Of a DNA stretch of 64,000 bases, positions 1 through 10,607 are shown piece after piece. The notes beneath the pieces were generated by a model, which saw only the letters and a program-made list of their open reading frames with translations, searched no databases and was not told the DNA's origin. Source of the stretch: Sulfurospirillum oryzae (GTDB lineage: Bacteria; Campylobacterota; Campylobacteria; Campylobacterales; Sulfurospirillaceae); contig NZ_JANZKZ010000003.1 of NCBI RefSeq assembly GCF_025770725.1, forward strand, positions 62,001 through 126,000, written 5' to 3'. Both the position numbers and the translations under genes were made by a program. Position 1 is the stretch's first letter. Every line of letters begins with the position of its first letter.

Positions 1-151
1 CACTGTTAGGTTCGCAAATAGCGACAAGTTTGCAATTTGGATGCTTCAAAAAGGCATGGGCATGTGAGGCAATGTTCGCACTATGAGGCGAGTCGATCAA
101 ACCGCCGATGCTTCCTGCTCCAACAATGGCACATGAAAGAGATTTTTGCAT
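1..151 (-). CDS. NAD(P)-binding oxidoreductase, Gfo/Idh/MocA-like, N-terminal part
   Basis: Only about 50 N-terminal codons are in the window; the gene runs off the left edge. It opens with an ATG at 149-151 that overlaps the stop codon of the preceding gene (TAATG), so it belongs to the same minus-strand operon as the pse genes. Residues 8-17 read AIVGAGSIGG, the glycine-rich beta-alpha-beta turn of a Rossmann fold, and a second strand (KLVAICEPN) ends where an adenine-ribose-binding acidic residue is expected. This is the usual start of Gfo/Idh/MocA sugar oxidoreductases, which are common in surface-glycan clusters. The substrate cannot be told from this fragment. Confidence 0.7.
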   Translation of the reverse strand, partial: MQKSLSCAIVGAGSIGGLIDSPHSANIASHAHAFLKHPNCKLVAICEPNS

Positions 152-1146
152 TAATGTCCTAGCTGTTTTTCTAAGAATAAAGCAAAATCCATACCGAAAT
201 CTTCGGGATTTTGAGAAATTTTCTCCAGCTGATTAAGATGAAAATGCTCAAAAGTGGTGAGTTGGTTTGCTTTAGGCAAAGGAACACAGCATTCTCTTTT
301 GGTTGAGGGGATGTAAGAGAGGACGTATTTTCCGAGCAGATAAGCAGTATAAAGTGCTACGGTATCGATACCAATGACCACTTTGGCACGGGCGATGTCC
401 TCTAAAAGCGTGGTGTGGCTAAACGTAGCGCTTGGATCAATCGCTTGGTAGCATTCGGGTGTATCGGAGGGGTGAAGGCGAATTAAAATGTTTTTACAAC
501 CAAATTTCTTTTTACATGTAAGAATATCTTCAAAGACCTCTTTCTCGGTAAACCCCCAACCATAGGCATTTCCAAAGGAGCGTTTTGCCACTTTGGCGGT
601 GGGTTCACTTAGAAAGAGTAGAGTGTCACTCTCTTGCGTACTGGCTAAAATATTTTGAGCCTCTTTAAGTTGAGCCATCAAGGCATAATTTTTGATAGCG
701 ATAACGTTAGGAAGCCCTAAGGCTTTGGCTTTATCGAAACTTGTTGGATCGTGCGCTGCGATGAAAGAGGGGAGATTGTTCTCCCAATTTTTTTCGGGAT
801 ATCCGAAGCGTTCGCGGTAGTTTGTCCAGTGGTCTAAAAAAGCGATGCTCGGAATGGTGTGCGCTTTGGCATAGTGTAAAAAGTGGTACTCAAGGTGGTT
901 TTGCCAGCCTGTACCATAGAGGATGATGGAGGGGGCAAAAAAAGCAAGTTTGGCTTCTATATCGCTTCTTTCAGGCGTTATTTCACACCAAAAGTGCTCC
1001 AATTTTTTGGTTTTGATGAGGGTGTAACACGGCGACTCGATTAAAGAGAAGATGCAAAATTCACCTACATGTAAAGAGGCGTTGAGAAGCTCTAAAAGTA
1101 TTTCAGCCCCTCCCGCGTCGTGGGCAAAAAGAGCGATTTTTCTCAC
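151..1146 (-). CDS. Unrecognised protein of the pseudaminic acid operon
   Basis: A 331-residue soluble protein that I cannot assign to a named family. No signal peptide or membrane helix is visible. The N terminus (RKIALFAHDAGGAE) looks like a Rossmann-type strand-loop, as in GT-B glycosyltransferases or nucleotide-sugar enzymes, and residues 235-275 (RLHPSDTP, then VVIGIDTVALYTAYLLGKYVLSY) resemble the C-terminal half of GT-B-like or CDP-glycerophosphotransferase-like folds. I prefer a GTG start at 1146, which overlaps the pseI stop as GTGA and has AAGGA 12 bases upstream; a longer TTG start at 1164 is possible. Its place directly after pseI suggests a role in making or transferring the nonulosonate, which is inference. 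Confidence 0.6.
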   Translation of the reverse strand: MRKIALFAHDAGGAEILLELLNASLHVGEFCIFSLIESPCYTLIKTKKLEHFWCEITPERSDIEAKLAFFAPSIILYGTGWQNHLEYHFLHYAKAHTIPSIAFLDHWTNYRERFGYPEKNWENNLPSFIAAHDPTSFDKAKALGLPNVIAIKNYALMAQLKEAQNILASTQESDTLLFLSEPTAKVAKRSFGNAYGWGFTEKEVFEDILTCKKKFGCKNILIRLHPSDTPECYQAIDPSATFSHTTLLEDIARAKVVIGIDTVALYTAYLLGKYVLSYIPSTKRECCVPLPKANQLTTFEHFHLNQLEKISQNPEDFGMDFALFLEKQLGH

Positions 1147-2180
1147 TCGAAATCTTCCTTGCAAAGTCTCTCTCCAAAGCTCAAATTTTCTTTGGCACGT
1201 TTGCCTAAAACATCTTTGAGGAATCGTGGATGGAGTCCATACCCTGGGCGAATAGAGCGGATATTTTCTTCGCTCAAAACTTCCCCTTTGGCAATATCTT
1301 TGGCGATATAAAGGCTGCGTGCAAATTGTCTGCCTTTAATCGTTTTTACATCGGTGTTGTAGGTGGGTTTTCCTAGCAATTTTTCGGCCTCACGTACGGC
1401 TTGAACCATTGCGGTAAAGGCCTCAACATCGAGTGAAAAACTTGCATCCGCGCCACCGATGGCTTTGTCTAAAATGAAATGCTTTTCGATGACTTTAGCG
1501 CCCAGTGCCACGGCGGTAATCGGTGCGGTGATGCCTAACGTGTGGTCTGAAAAACCAGCAATAACGCCAAAACGTTTGGCAAGATCGGGTATGGTAAGGA
1601 GGTTTGCGCCCTCAAGTGGGGCAGGGTAAGATGAGGTGCATTGCAATAAAATAATATCAGAGTTATCTTCCCTTTGGCAAATGCGCACAACATCTTCAAT
1701 TTCATTAAGTGTAGCAATGCCCGTGGAGATAATCATAGGTCTTTGTTTGGACGCCATATAGCGAACGAGTTCGTAGTCCGTGATTTCAAAACTGGCTACT
1801 TTATAAGCTGGCGGGTCAAATTGCTCTAAAAAATCCACAGCGCTTTTGTCAAACGGTGTCGAAAAACAGAGGAGTCCTTCTTCTTTAGCGCATGCAAAAA
1901 GCTCTGCGTGCCACTCCCACGGTGTGTAGGCTTCTTTGTAGAGTTCATAGAGTGTTTTATTATCCCAAAGCGTGCCGCCTTTGACGACGAAATCCTCTTT
2001 GTTACAGTTGAGTGTTAAGGTGTCAGCCGTATAGGTTTGAAGCTTAATGGCATCAGCCCCCGCTTTTTTAGCCGCTCTTATGGTCTCTTTGGCGGTTTCG
2101 ATGCTGTTCCCATGGTTTGCGGAAAGCTCCGCTATGATAAGTGTTTGTGTGCTATTTAAATCAAAATTACCGATGTTCAT
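1143..2180 (-). CDS. pseI: Pseudaminic acid synthase
   Basis: A 345-residue NeuB-family enzyme that condenses 2,4-diacetamido-2,4,6-trideoxy-L-altrose with phosphoenolpyruvate to give pseudaminic acid. The N-terminal TIM barrel has the family signatures IIAELSANHGN (residues 14-24), STPFD (about 108-112) and GFSDHTLG (about 209-216). The C-terminal 60 residues are an SAF/antifreeze-like domain (RSLYIAKDIAKGE onward). Assignment to PseI rather than NeuB or LegI rests on the neighbouring pseB, C, F, G and H. The start overlaps the pseH stop, and a GGAG lies 7 bases before the ATG. Confidence 0.92.
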   Translation of the reverse strand: MNIGNFDLNSTQTLIIAELSANHGNSIETAKETIRAAKKAGADAIKLQTYTADTLTLNCNKEDFVVKGGTLWDNKTLYELYKEAYTPWEWHAELFACAKEEGLLCFSTPFDKSAVDFLEQFDPPAYKVASFEITDYELVRYMASKQRPMIISTGIATLNEIEDVVRICQREDNSDIILLQCTSSYPAPLEGANLLTIPDLAKRFGVIAGFSDHTLGITAPITAVALGAKVIEKHFILDKAIGGADASFSLDVEAFTAMVQAVREAEKLLGKPTYNTDVKTIKGRQFARSLYIAKDIAKGEVLSEENIRSIRPGYGLHPRFLKDVLGKRAKENLSFGERLCKEDFE

Positions 2181-2649
2181 TGGTTAGCTCCATGCAAATA
2201 ACCTCTTTTTCATTGACCATTTTACGCTCTTTTTCGCAAAATCCAAATTTTTCATACAATGCTTTGGCCTTGATGTTGTCCTCAAAAACTTCCGCTTTGA
2301 GTATGTTCACCTTTAATCTCTTAAACGCATACTCTACAATGCTTTGCATCAAAAGCGAACCAATCCCTTTTTGATCGAGCTTTGGGTTTGCGTAGAGTCC
2401 CAGTGTTGCAGAAGTGGCTGAAATGTCATTAAAGTCGATAACACCAATGTCAACACCTTCATGTTGTACTAAGAAGTAACGTCTATCCTCGCGTGTTTTT
2501 AAAGCCTCAATAAATGCAAAATGCTCCGCTTCGCTGATGTCATTAACATTGTACATGTACGCTTTGACATTTTCGTGATTTCGCCATGCTAAAATCATCT
2601 TTTTTTGAGGCTCACTGAGCGTTGTAAAGTTGCATAAATAAAGACGCAT
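2167..2649 (-). CDS. pseH: UDP-4-amino-4,6-dideoxy-N-acetyl-altrosamine N-acetyltransferase
   Basis: A 160-residue GNAT acetyltransferase that would acetylate the 4-amino group made by PseC, using acetyl-CoA. The fold is visible as the N-terminal YLCNFTTLSEPQ...ILAWRN segment, typical of PseH, and the acetyl-CoA loop QKGIGSLLM around residues 103-111. It starts inside the end of pseG (38-base overlap) behind AAGGAGTGGG. Length and position match PseH of Campylobacter and Helicobacter. A generic RimJ/RimL-type acetyltransferase is the only alternative, and the context argues against it. Confidence 0.88.
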   Translation of the reverse strand: MRLYLCNFTTLSEPQKKMILAWRNHENVKAYMYNVNDISEAEHFAFIEALKTREDRRYFLVQHEGVDIGVIDFNDISATSATLGLYANPKLDQKGIGSLLMQSIVEYAFKRLKVNILKAEVFEDNIKAKALYEKFGFCEKERKMVNEKEVICMELTNEHR

Positions 2650-3475
2650 CCCACTCCTTTAAAACAGGGTACTCCTGTTTTTGAAGATATGCAAACATAT
2701 CGTCTTGATTGCTTGCCACTTTAATCGCTATAAAAGGTACTTCCATGAAAAGCACCTCATGTACCATAACGCTAGGTGTTACGATGGCAAAGCGGCTTTG
2801 GTGCAGCAGTTTGGCGACTTCGTTGGAGTTTACATGTAAAGCAATGTTGGGCTTATCTTTGACGTAGTTTTGAAGCTCTCTTAGATGCGCATTCGCCGTG
2901 GTTGTAAGAACGCTTACATGTAAAGATTGGGGAAGTGTTTTTAAAATGCAAAGCGTAATGTTCGATGCGTCCGTTCCGCCCATGGCGACTAAAACATCGT
3001 AGATTTTCTCACGCGTTTGCTTTTTTTCATCTTTAAACTCATCGCGAATGAGCGTGTATAAAATTCCACAACGAAGTTCGCACCGTGGAGGCACTAAACC
3101 TTTATACCGCGTTTTGTCGGCTGAAATATTGTGGTTAAGCAAAATATCGCAGTCATGCGCTTGGTAGGTGTCATCTAGGCTGAGGATTTTCACTCCTGTA
3201 GCCTCTTTGACTCTTTGCTCAAATGGCGCATCAATGCCGTAGTGATCGATCACCAAGAGTTTTACATGTAACGTTTTAATGAGTGCAATGAGCTCTTCGG
3301 CATCGTTTGATTGTAAGATTTTGACTTCGTAAGGAATGGAGGCGATGATATTGCCCTCTAGGTTTTGGCAGGCAAAGAGCACTTCGCCCTCAAAACTTTT
3401 GGCAAGCACTAAATCTCGCATGATATGCCCAAGTCCGATGGTGCTTGAACTATCGGCTCGTATGAGTGTCTTCAT
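2612..3475 (-). CDS. pseG: UDP-2,4-diacetamido-2,4,6-trideoxy-beta-L-altropyranose hydrolase
   Basis: A 287-residue GT-B-fold hydrolase that removes UDP from the diacetamido sugar before PseI acts. It has the N-terminal GLGHIMRD motif (residues 14-21) carrying the expected catalytic His, and the UDP-binding GGTDASN around residues 165-171. The ATG overlaps the pseF stop as ATGA. Three copies of the ACATGT-centred palindrome family fall in this gene (2829, 2914, 3261), each read as LHV plus one residue, so those residues are probably set by the DNA motif rather than by the protein. Confidence 0.9.
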   Translation of the reverse strand: MKTLIRADSSSTIGLGHIMRDLVLAKSFEGEVLFACQNLEGNIIASIPYEVKILQSNDAEELIALIKTLHVKLLVIDHYGIDAPFEQRVKEATGVKILSLDDTYQAHDCDILLNHNISADKTRYKGLVPPRCELRCGILYTLIRDEFKDEKKQTREKIYDVLVAMGGTDASNITLCILKTLPQSLHVSVLTTTANAHLRELQNYVKDKPNIALHVNSNEVAKLLHQSRFAIVTPSVMVHEVLFMEVPFIAIKVASNQDDMFAYLQKQEYPVLKEWDASLFMQLYNAQ

Positions 3476-4157
3476 GAAAGAGCAAGTGCCTTAAACATAA
3501 ATTCTGCTCTCATCCAGTCTTCTGGCGTGTCGATGTCTTGCACCAAATGGCGAGGCAAAAGAACGGCGGTAGAGTGGGGTGCAAAAATCACTTGACCTTC
3601 CAACCATGCTTCTGGTGTTCCCCAGTAAAATTGTCCCGCATCGTGGTACGCCTCTTCCAAATCTTGGCTTCTGGTGTTAAAGTGTTCAGGTGAAAACATC
3701 TCAACACGATCTTCTTTGGTGAGGCGAATAGCACGCTGAATGGGGAAAGGGAAACTGGTGGCACTAAAGCAATACGCTGCTTTACATGTAAGCAGTTTTG
3801 TATAGGCTTCTTGGATGTATTTTGGTTGCACAAAAGGGGCGGTGGCGTAGATGCAACAGACCGCTTCAACCTCGCTGATGTCGTGAACCGAAGCCGTGAT
3901 GGCATGGGCGATGACGGGAATGGTTGCCGTGTGGTCATCACTGAGTTCCTTGGGGCGCATAAAGGGAACTTCAGCTCCTAGGGAGCGTGCCAATGTTGCA
4001 ATCTCTTCATCGTCCGTACTCACAACAATTTTGTCAAAACAACCGCTTTTTTGAGCTGCTTCAATGCTATAGGCGATCATCGGTTTGCCACAAAATGCTT
4101 TGATATTTTTACGAGGAATGCGTTTACTGCCTCCACGTGCTGGGATGATGGCTAGTC

Positions 4158-4161
<4 letters not shown>
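3472..4161 (-). CDS. pseF: Pseudaminic acid cytidylyltransferase
   Basis: A 229-residue CMP-sugar synthetase that activates pseudaminic acid with CTP. The nucleotide-binding signature IIPARGGSKRIPRKN is at residues 4-18, followed by KPMIAYSIEAA and the metal-binding VVSTDDEEIA segment typical of NeuA/PseF. I start it at the ATG at 4161, which overlaps the pseC stop as ATGA; an ATG three codons upstream is also open. CMP-pseudaminic acid is the donor for flagellin glycosylation in this phylum. Confidence 0.9.
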
Positions 4162-6364
<2,203 letters not shown>

Positions 6365-6382
6365 TTAAACAAGGAGCATCTG

Positions 6383-7102
6383 ATGAAAGTTTCCAGTAGT
6401 TCCAATACGCAAACACTCAATTTAATTACGCAAAACAAGTCTCAAACAGATGCTATGTTGGAAAAAATTAATGCTACAAAAGAGCTCAGTGGCAAAGATG
6501 GCGCTAACCTAGTTGTTTCAGACGCATTAGCTTCACAAATGGCAGCACTCAGCCAAGGTGTGCAAAACGCCAATGAGAGCATCGGTATGTACCAAATCGC
6601 AGATGCTTCGATCCAAGCGATTCAATCAGGAACCGATAAATTAAACGATCTCTCCGTTCGTTTCAATAGTGCCACCCTAGGAAGCGAGCAAAAAGCAAGT
6701 CTACAAAAAGAGTTTTCAAGCATCAGTAGCTCAATGCAAGATATTGCGGCTCAAACGACCTATAATGGTCAAAATCTTCTTAGCAGTAATTATGGACTTG
6801 ATGTTTCAGGACTTAGTGATTTAACGATTAATGATCAAAAAGGCATCGCTACTTTTAGAGAAAACCTCACTGCTCTGTCTTCAACCATTAGTTCTCAGAT
6901 GAATAGTGCGAGTAGCAGCATAACCAGTTCATTGACCGCAATGACGAATTTAAGCAGTGCCAATGCGCAAATTTCAGAAAAACCACTCGATCAAAAGATC
7001 GCAGAAATCAACAGCGATCAGATAAAACTCAGTAGTTCTGTTTTAACTCAAATTCATCAAAATAACATGATGCAACAAAACATTTCGGCACTTTTAGTTT
7101 AA
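6383..7102 (+). CDS. flaC: Short flagellin-like protein (FlaC-like)
   Basis: A 239-residue protein with a flagellin-type D0/D1 N terminus (NTQTLNLITQN, then GANLVVSDALASQMAALSQGVQNANE) and C terminus (IHQNNMMQQNISALLV), but without the variable D2/D3 domains. Its size matches the secreted flagellin-like FlaC of Campylobacter jejuni, not a filament flagellin of about 500 residues. I choose the ATG at 6383 because AAGGAG sits six bases before it. The open frame begins 30 bases earlier, inside the promoter -10 box. It is rich in Ser and Thr, possible glycosylation sites given the adjacent pse operon. Confidence 0.8.
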   Translation: MKVSSSSNTQTLNLITQNKSQTDAMLEKINATKELSGKDGANLVVSDALASQMAALSQGVQNANESIGMYQIADASIQAIQSGTDKLNDLSVRFNSATLGSEQKASLQKEFSSISSSMQDIAAQTTYNGQNLLSSNYGLDVSGLSDLTINDQKGIATFRENLTALSSTISSQMNSASSSITSSLTAMTNLSSANAQISEKPLDQKIAEINSDQIKLSSSVLTQIHQNNMMQQNISALLV

Positions 7103-7120
7103 AAGTGCCTCTTCTTTTTT
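7087..7120 (+). terminator. Rho-independent terminator of the flagellin-like gene
   Basis: A perfect 9-bp stem, GGCACTTTT at 7087-7095 with AAAAGTGCC at 7101-7109, is followed by a T-rich run. The left arm encodes the last residues of the flagellin and the stop codon lies in the loop region. Confidence 0.85.
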
Positions 7121-7131
7121 AGCCTTTTCCC

Positions 7132-7719
7132 ATGCCACGTATTAACAACAAAACCTTTTATGAAAATGCCATCAAACGCTATGGCTGTACGGCAAAGGGG
7201 TTGAACTGGAACTCCAAGCAGTCGCAACATACGCGTTTTGAGGTGATTCATGAGCTTTTGGACGCGCATTTACCATCCAGTACTGTTATCGATGCTGGGT
7301 GTGGTTTTGGAGATCTTTATCTCTATTTGCAACAAAAAGGCTCTTTGCCTCGCAAATATATAGGTTATGATATGCTTCAAGAAGCGCTTTTCGTTGCCCA
7401 AAAACGCACCAAACAACAGTTTGCGCATAAAGATATTTTAAATGATGAGCTTGAATTTGCAGACTTTTATGTGGCAAGTGGTTCGATGAATATTTTGAAT
7501 CGTTTTGAGACGTTTTTGTTTATTCGCCGTTGTTATGAAGCTTCAAAAAAAGGGTTTGTTTTTAACTTGCTTAGAGGCGAGGAAAAAGAGGGTCATTTTA
7601 ATTACTTTTTGCCTGAGGAAATCGAAGCACACGTCAATGATTTTGCGTACGATGTAGAAATTTATGAGGGTTATATGGAAGGTGATTTCACCGTATTTTT
7701 GAAGAAGGAAGATTTATGA
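7132..7719 (+). CDS. Class I SAM-dependent methyltransferase
   Basis: A 195-residue soluble protein with the SAM-binding motif I VIDAGCGFGDLYLYL near residues 55-69 and an acidic residue after the second strand (YIGYDMLQEAL). The target is unknown. No clear ribosome binding site precedes the ATG. Its last codon overlaps the next gene by ATGA, which suggests cotranslation with the hydrolase gene. It lies just past the flagellin terminator, so it needs its own promoter, which I did not find. Confidence 0.8.
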   Translation: MPRINNKTFYENAIKRYGCTAKGLNWNSKQSQHTRFEVIHELLDAHLPSSTVIDAGCGFGDLYLYLQQKGSLPRKYIGYDMLQEALFVAQKRTKQQFAHKDILNDELEFADFYVASGSMNILNRFETFLFIRRCYEASKKGFVFNLLRGEEKEGHFNYFLPEEIEAHVNDFAYDVEIYEGYMEGDFTVFLKKEDL

Positions 7720-8498
7720 AAAAACTTTTACTAGGCGTTGTAGGGCTCTATTTGGTAGCGATGGGATATTTGTATTTCACACAAAATGACCAACTCTTTC
7801 CTGCTAAATCAATTGAGAAGCAAGCCAAAGTAAGTGGTGAAAATATTGAGTCACTCTCTTTACATGTAAAAGAGGGTGTTGATTTAGAGGGTGTTTTACG
7901 CCATGATGAAGCGAGCGATGCTGGGCTTATCATCTACTTTGGTGGAAATGCCGATGATGCGACACGTTTTGTTTTACATGTAAAAGAGCTTCAAGGCTAT
8001 GATATTATTGCGTTTAATTACCGAGGGTATGTTGGAAGTACGGGGAAACCTAGTGAAGAAGCCCTATTTTCAGATGCTTTGAAAATTTATGACACATACG
8101 CTAAAGGTCGAAAAGTCGTTGTGATAGGGCGCAGCTTAGGCACAGGAGTTGCTACGTACCTTGCTTCTCAAAGAGTTGTTGATGGCTTAGTTCTTCTGAC
8201 TCCTTACGATTCTATTATTTCTATTGCTAAACTCAAATACCCTTTCTTCCCGATCGATCTTTTGCTCAAAAACAAATTTGAAAGTATTAACTATCTGCCT
8301 TTAGTGAAAGCAAAAATTGCGGTGGTCGAGGTGGAAAATGATGTTACGATTCCACGTTACCATCTTGAAAGACTTTTAGAAGCAATGCCAACAAAGCCTT
8401 TACATGTCATTCTTTCCAACACCACACACGGCAAGATTCTCGAGCACCCAGCCTTTACCAGCGAATTACAAACTATATTAGGAAAAATCATTGAATAA
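7716..8498 (+). CDS. Membrane-anchored alpha/beta hydrolase
   Basis: A 260-residue protein with an N-terminal hydrophobic anchor (residues 4-21, LLLGVVGLYLVAMGYLYF) and an alpha/beta hydrolase domain of the BEM46/YfhR type. The nucleophile elbow GRSLGTG is near residues 139-145, and a histidine in NTTHGKIL near the C terminus completes a plausible Ser-Asp-His triad. Two exact copies of TTTACATGTAAA occur in frame as LHVK (7859 and 7973), and a degenerate copy at 8399 is read LHVI. The substrate is unknown. Confidence 0.82.
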   Translation: MKKLLLGVVGLYLVAMGYLYFTQNDQLFPAKSIEKQAKVSGENIESLSLHVKEGVDLEGVLRHDEASDAGLIIYFGGNADDATRFVLHVKELQGYDIIAFNYRGYVGSTGKPSEEALFSDALKIYDTYAKGRKVVVIGRSLGTGVATYLASQRVVDGLVLLTPYDSIISIAKLKYPFFPIDLLLKNKFESINYLPLVKAKIAVVEVENDVTIPRYHLERLLEAMPTKPLHVILSNTTHGKILEHPAFTSELQTILGKIIE

Positions 8499-9663
8499 AG
8501 TCTATATCAAACACTCTGTTGTTCCCAAACTAAGACGCTTTACCCCATGGGTTTATGCCAACGAAATTGACTCTGCTTTAGAGGAGTTTCAAAGCGGTGA
8601 AGTCGTTGCACTCTTTTCCAAAAAAGATGGCTTTTTAGGAACAGCCTATGTCAATCCAAAGTGCGCTATTTTTGCTCGCGTTCTTAGCTTTGGCAAAGAG
8701 GAGATCGGCAAAAAGTTTTTCCACAACCGCATCAAAAGAGCCATTGCAAAGCGTGAAGCACTTTTGTCTCAAACGAATGCTGTACGTCTCATCCACTCCG
8801 AAGCAGATTTTCTACCAGGGCTTATTGTCGACAAATATGGCGACACGCTCTCCATTCAGATCAACACCGCAGGAATGGAAACGTTTCGTGAACTCATTTT
8901 AAGTACTCTTAAACAACTTGTCAATCCTGCTTGGATTATTGAAAAATCCGATGAGCACTCACGCGAGATCGAAGGCTTAGAGAGTAAAAACGGCACACTT
9001 TTTGGCACACCAACAACGCAATTTGAGCTGAGTGAAAATGGTTTGACTTTTTTAGTGGACATTGAAGATGCCCAAAAGACAGGCTTTTACCTAGATCAGC
9101 GTAAAAATAGAAGCGTATGTGCGAGTTACATTAAAGAAGGCGACACGGTACTTGATGTGTGTTGCAATGCCGGTGGTTTTGGCATTTATGCACTCTCCAA
9201 TGGTGCTAAAAATGCTGTCTTTGTTGACATCTCAGAATCAGCCATAGAGCAAACCAAAGCCAACTTGCACGCCAATGCAATGGAAAACTACGAAGCCTAC
9301 ACCGCCGATGCGTTTGCGTTTATGAAAGAGAAAAAGTATAAAAACAGTTTTGATCTGATCGTGCTTGATCCGCCCTCTTTTGCTAAAACCAAAGAACAAG
9401 CTAGTGGCGCAAAAAGAGGCTTCAAACACCTTTTGATGGAGTCCACCAAAGCGGTCAAAGACGGCGGCTTAATCGCGCTGTTCTCCTGCTCCTTTCACGT
9501 CGGCAAAAAAGAGCTTTTAGAAATCGCAATGGAAGTGTCACACGATCTGAAAGTGCAATATATACTGCTTGAGCAGATGCAACAAGACAGCGACCACCCT
9601 TGCCTTATTAATGCCTCTGCATCGTTTTATCTGAATGGATTGTTGCTTCGGGTTGAGAAGTAA
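8491..9663 (+). CDS. 23S rRNA (cytosine) methyltransferase, RlmI-like
   Basis: A 390-residue protein with an N-terminal PUA RNA-binding domain (residues 1-75), an EEHD-like middle domain (HSEADFLPGLIVDKYGD around 100-116) and a Rossmann methyltransferase domain with VLDVCCNAGGFGIYAL near 211-226 and the catalytic LDPPSFAK around 292-299. This order defines the RlmI/YccW group of m5C rRNA methyltransferases. It starts at a TTG that overlaps the end of the hydrolase gene. The strong hairpin just after the stop ends this transcription unit. Confidence 0.85.
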   Translation: MNKVYIKHSVVPKLRRFTPWVYANEIDSALEEFQSGEVVALFSKKDGFLGTAYVNPKCAIFARVLSFGKEEIGKKFFHNRIKRAIAKREALLSQTNAVRLIHSEADFLPGLIVDKYGDTLSIQINTAGMETFRELILSTLKQLVNPAWIIEKSDEHSREIEGLESKNGTLFGTPTTQFELSENGLTFLVDIEDAQKTGFYLDQRKNRSVCASYIKEGDTVLDVCCNAGGFGIYALSNGAKNAVFVDISESAIEQTKANLHANAMENYEAYTADAFAFMKEKKYKNSFDLIVLDPPSFAKTKEQASGAKRGFKHLLMESTKAVKDGGLIALFSCSFHVGKKELLEIAMEVSHDLKVQYILLEQMQQDSDHPCLINASASFYLNGLLLRVEK

Positions 9664-9686
9664 AAAGCTTACATGTAAAGCTTTTT
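9662..9686. terminator. Terminator whose loop is the ACATGT palindrome
   Basis: AAAAAGCTT at 9662-9670 pairs with AAGCTTTTT at 9678-9686, and the seven-base loop is ACATGTA. The palindrome family motif CTTACATGTAAA (9669-9680) therefore forms the top of the hairpin. T or A runs on both sides let it work in either direction. It also marks the left border of the restriction-modification pair. Confidence 0.75.
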
Positions 9687-9752
9687 GATTTTAATAAAAA
9701 CGCAATTAAAGGTAATGTATGATGCCTTTTATCTTATAAATGGGAATTGATA

Positions 9753-10481
9753 ATGACTGAGCATGAAAAATGTGAAATTTTGCAAAAAGCCAAAATCTGG
9801 TTTAAAGACTCAATTATCGAAAATCATATTAAAAATACTTTGAAGCTATCAAACATCAAAGAATTTAATGTTAATCCTTTTTTGTTGGCGTATTTATCCA
9901 ATTTTTTAGAAGGTAATCACGACCCTATAAGTATTGCCAAAGCTTTAATTTATCCTAGAGTTCTTGGCACATCGATCAATACATCTTTTGGAACCAATAT
10001 TCAAAAATTTACAGCTACAGTACTCTCTTCTTTTGGGAGTACGACTTCGGGGATTGATATAGAATTTATCGATATGATTGATGGTGAAAAGAAGTTTTGT
10101 CAACTCAAATCAGGCCCAGACACGATTAACAAAGATGATGTTGAAACGATAGCCAAACATTTTACGGATGTCATTCACTTATCAAGAACGAATGGGGTCA
10201 AAATTGGGTTTGGCAATTTAATCGTAGGTGTTATTTACGGTGAATTCTCCGATTTGAGTTCACACTACAAAAGAATCACTAAGCAATATCATTATGATGT
10301 TATTATCGGCAATGATTTTTGGCACAGACTTACAGGTGATCCTGATTTTTACATAGACTTAATCAAAGCTATTGCAGAAGTGGCAACTGAAGCTGATTTT
10401 AAACATGAACTTGATCATGTCATTGAAGAACTCGCTCAATCAGAATACGTTCAAACACTTTCTCATAATCTTAATTCATAA
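9753..10481 (+). CDS. Type II restriction endonuclease, PD-(D/E)XK fold
   Basis: A 242-residue protein next to a DNA cytosine methyltransferase. The segment GIDIEFIDMIDGEKKFCQLKSGPD near residues 105-128 fits the PD-(D/E)XK nuclease core: an acidic residue, a beta hairpin and a Q-x-K end of the second strand. The family resembles the EcoO109I/PmeII type, but I cannot fix the recognition site from sequence. The ATG at 9753 follows GGGA; a TTG two codons earlier is also open. The gene looks more AT-rich than the chromosomal genes beside it, in keeping with horizontal acquisition. Confidence 0.72.
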   Translation: MTEHEKCEILQKAKIWFKDSIIENHIKNTLKLSNIKEFNVNPFLLAYLSNFLEGNHDPISIAKALIYPRVLGTSINTSFGTNIQKFTATVLSSFGSTTSGIDIEFIDMIDGEKKFCQLKSGPDTINKDDVETIAKHFTDVIHLSRTNGVKIGFGNLIVGVIYGEFSDLSSHYKRITKQYHYDVIIGNDFWHRLTGDPDFYIDLIKAIAEVATEADFKHELDHVIEELAQSEYVQTLSHNLNS

Positions 10482-10500
10482 AATAAATATTTCAAAATGT

Positions 10501-10528
10501 AATCTTTTGAGTGCAAAAGATTTTTTTT
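10501..10528 (+). terminator. Terminator after the restriction endonuclease gene
   Basis: AATCTTTT at 10501-10508 pairs with AAAAGATT at 10515-10522, followed by a run of eight T that starts within the right arm. It separates the nuclease gene from the methyltransferase gene, so the methylase has its own promoter. TATAAT hexamers at 10568-10573 and 10581-10586 are candidates for its -10 box. Confidence 0.7.
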
Positions 10529-10607
10529 GATTATTCTTCGATTAAGCAAAAAGTTTAGTCACTATGCTATAATAACCATGTATAATGTTGTATAAGGTGG
10601 GTATTGA

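Noticed and set aside
2551-2560. GTACATGTAC, ACATGTAAA at 5101, TACATGTAAA at 1066, TACATGTAAC near 20504, ATTACATGTATC at 11341 and at 52629, and TTTACATGTCAT at 8399 as further palindrome copies.
   Set aside because: They match only the inner six to nine bases. They may be decayed copies but were left out of the count.
10555-10590. An operator for the methylase HTH at the two TATAAT hexamers.
   Set aside because: The hexamers suggest -10 boxes and a possible direct repeat, but no clear dyad for a MerR-type domain is present, so no site was annotated.
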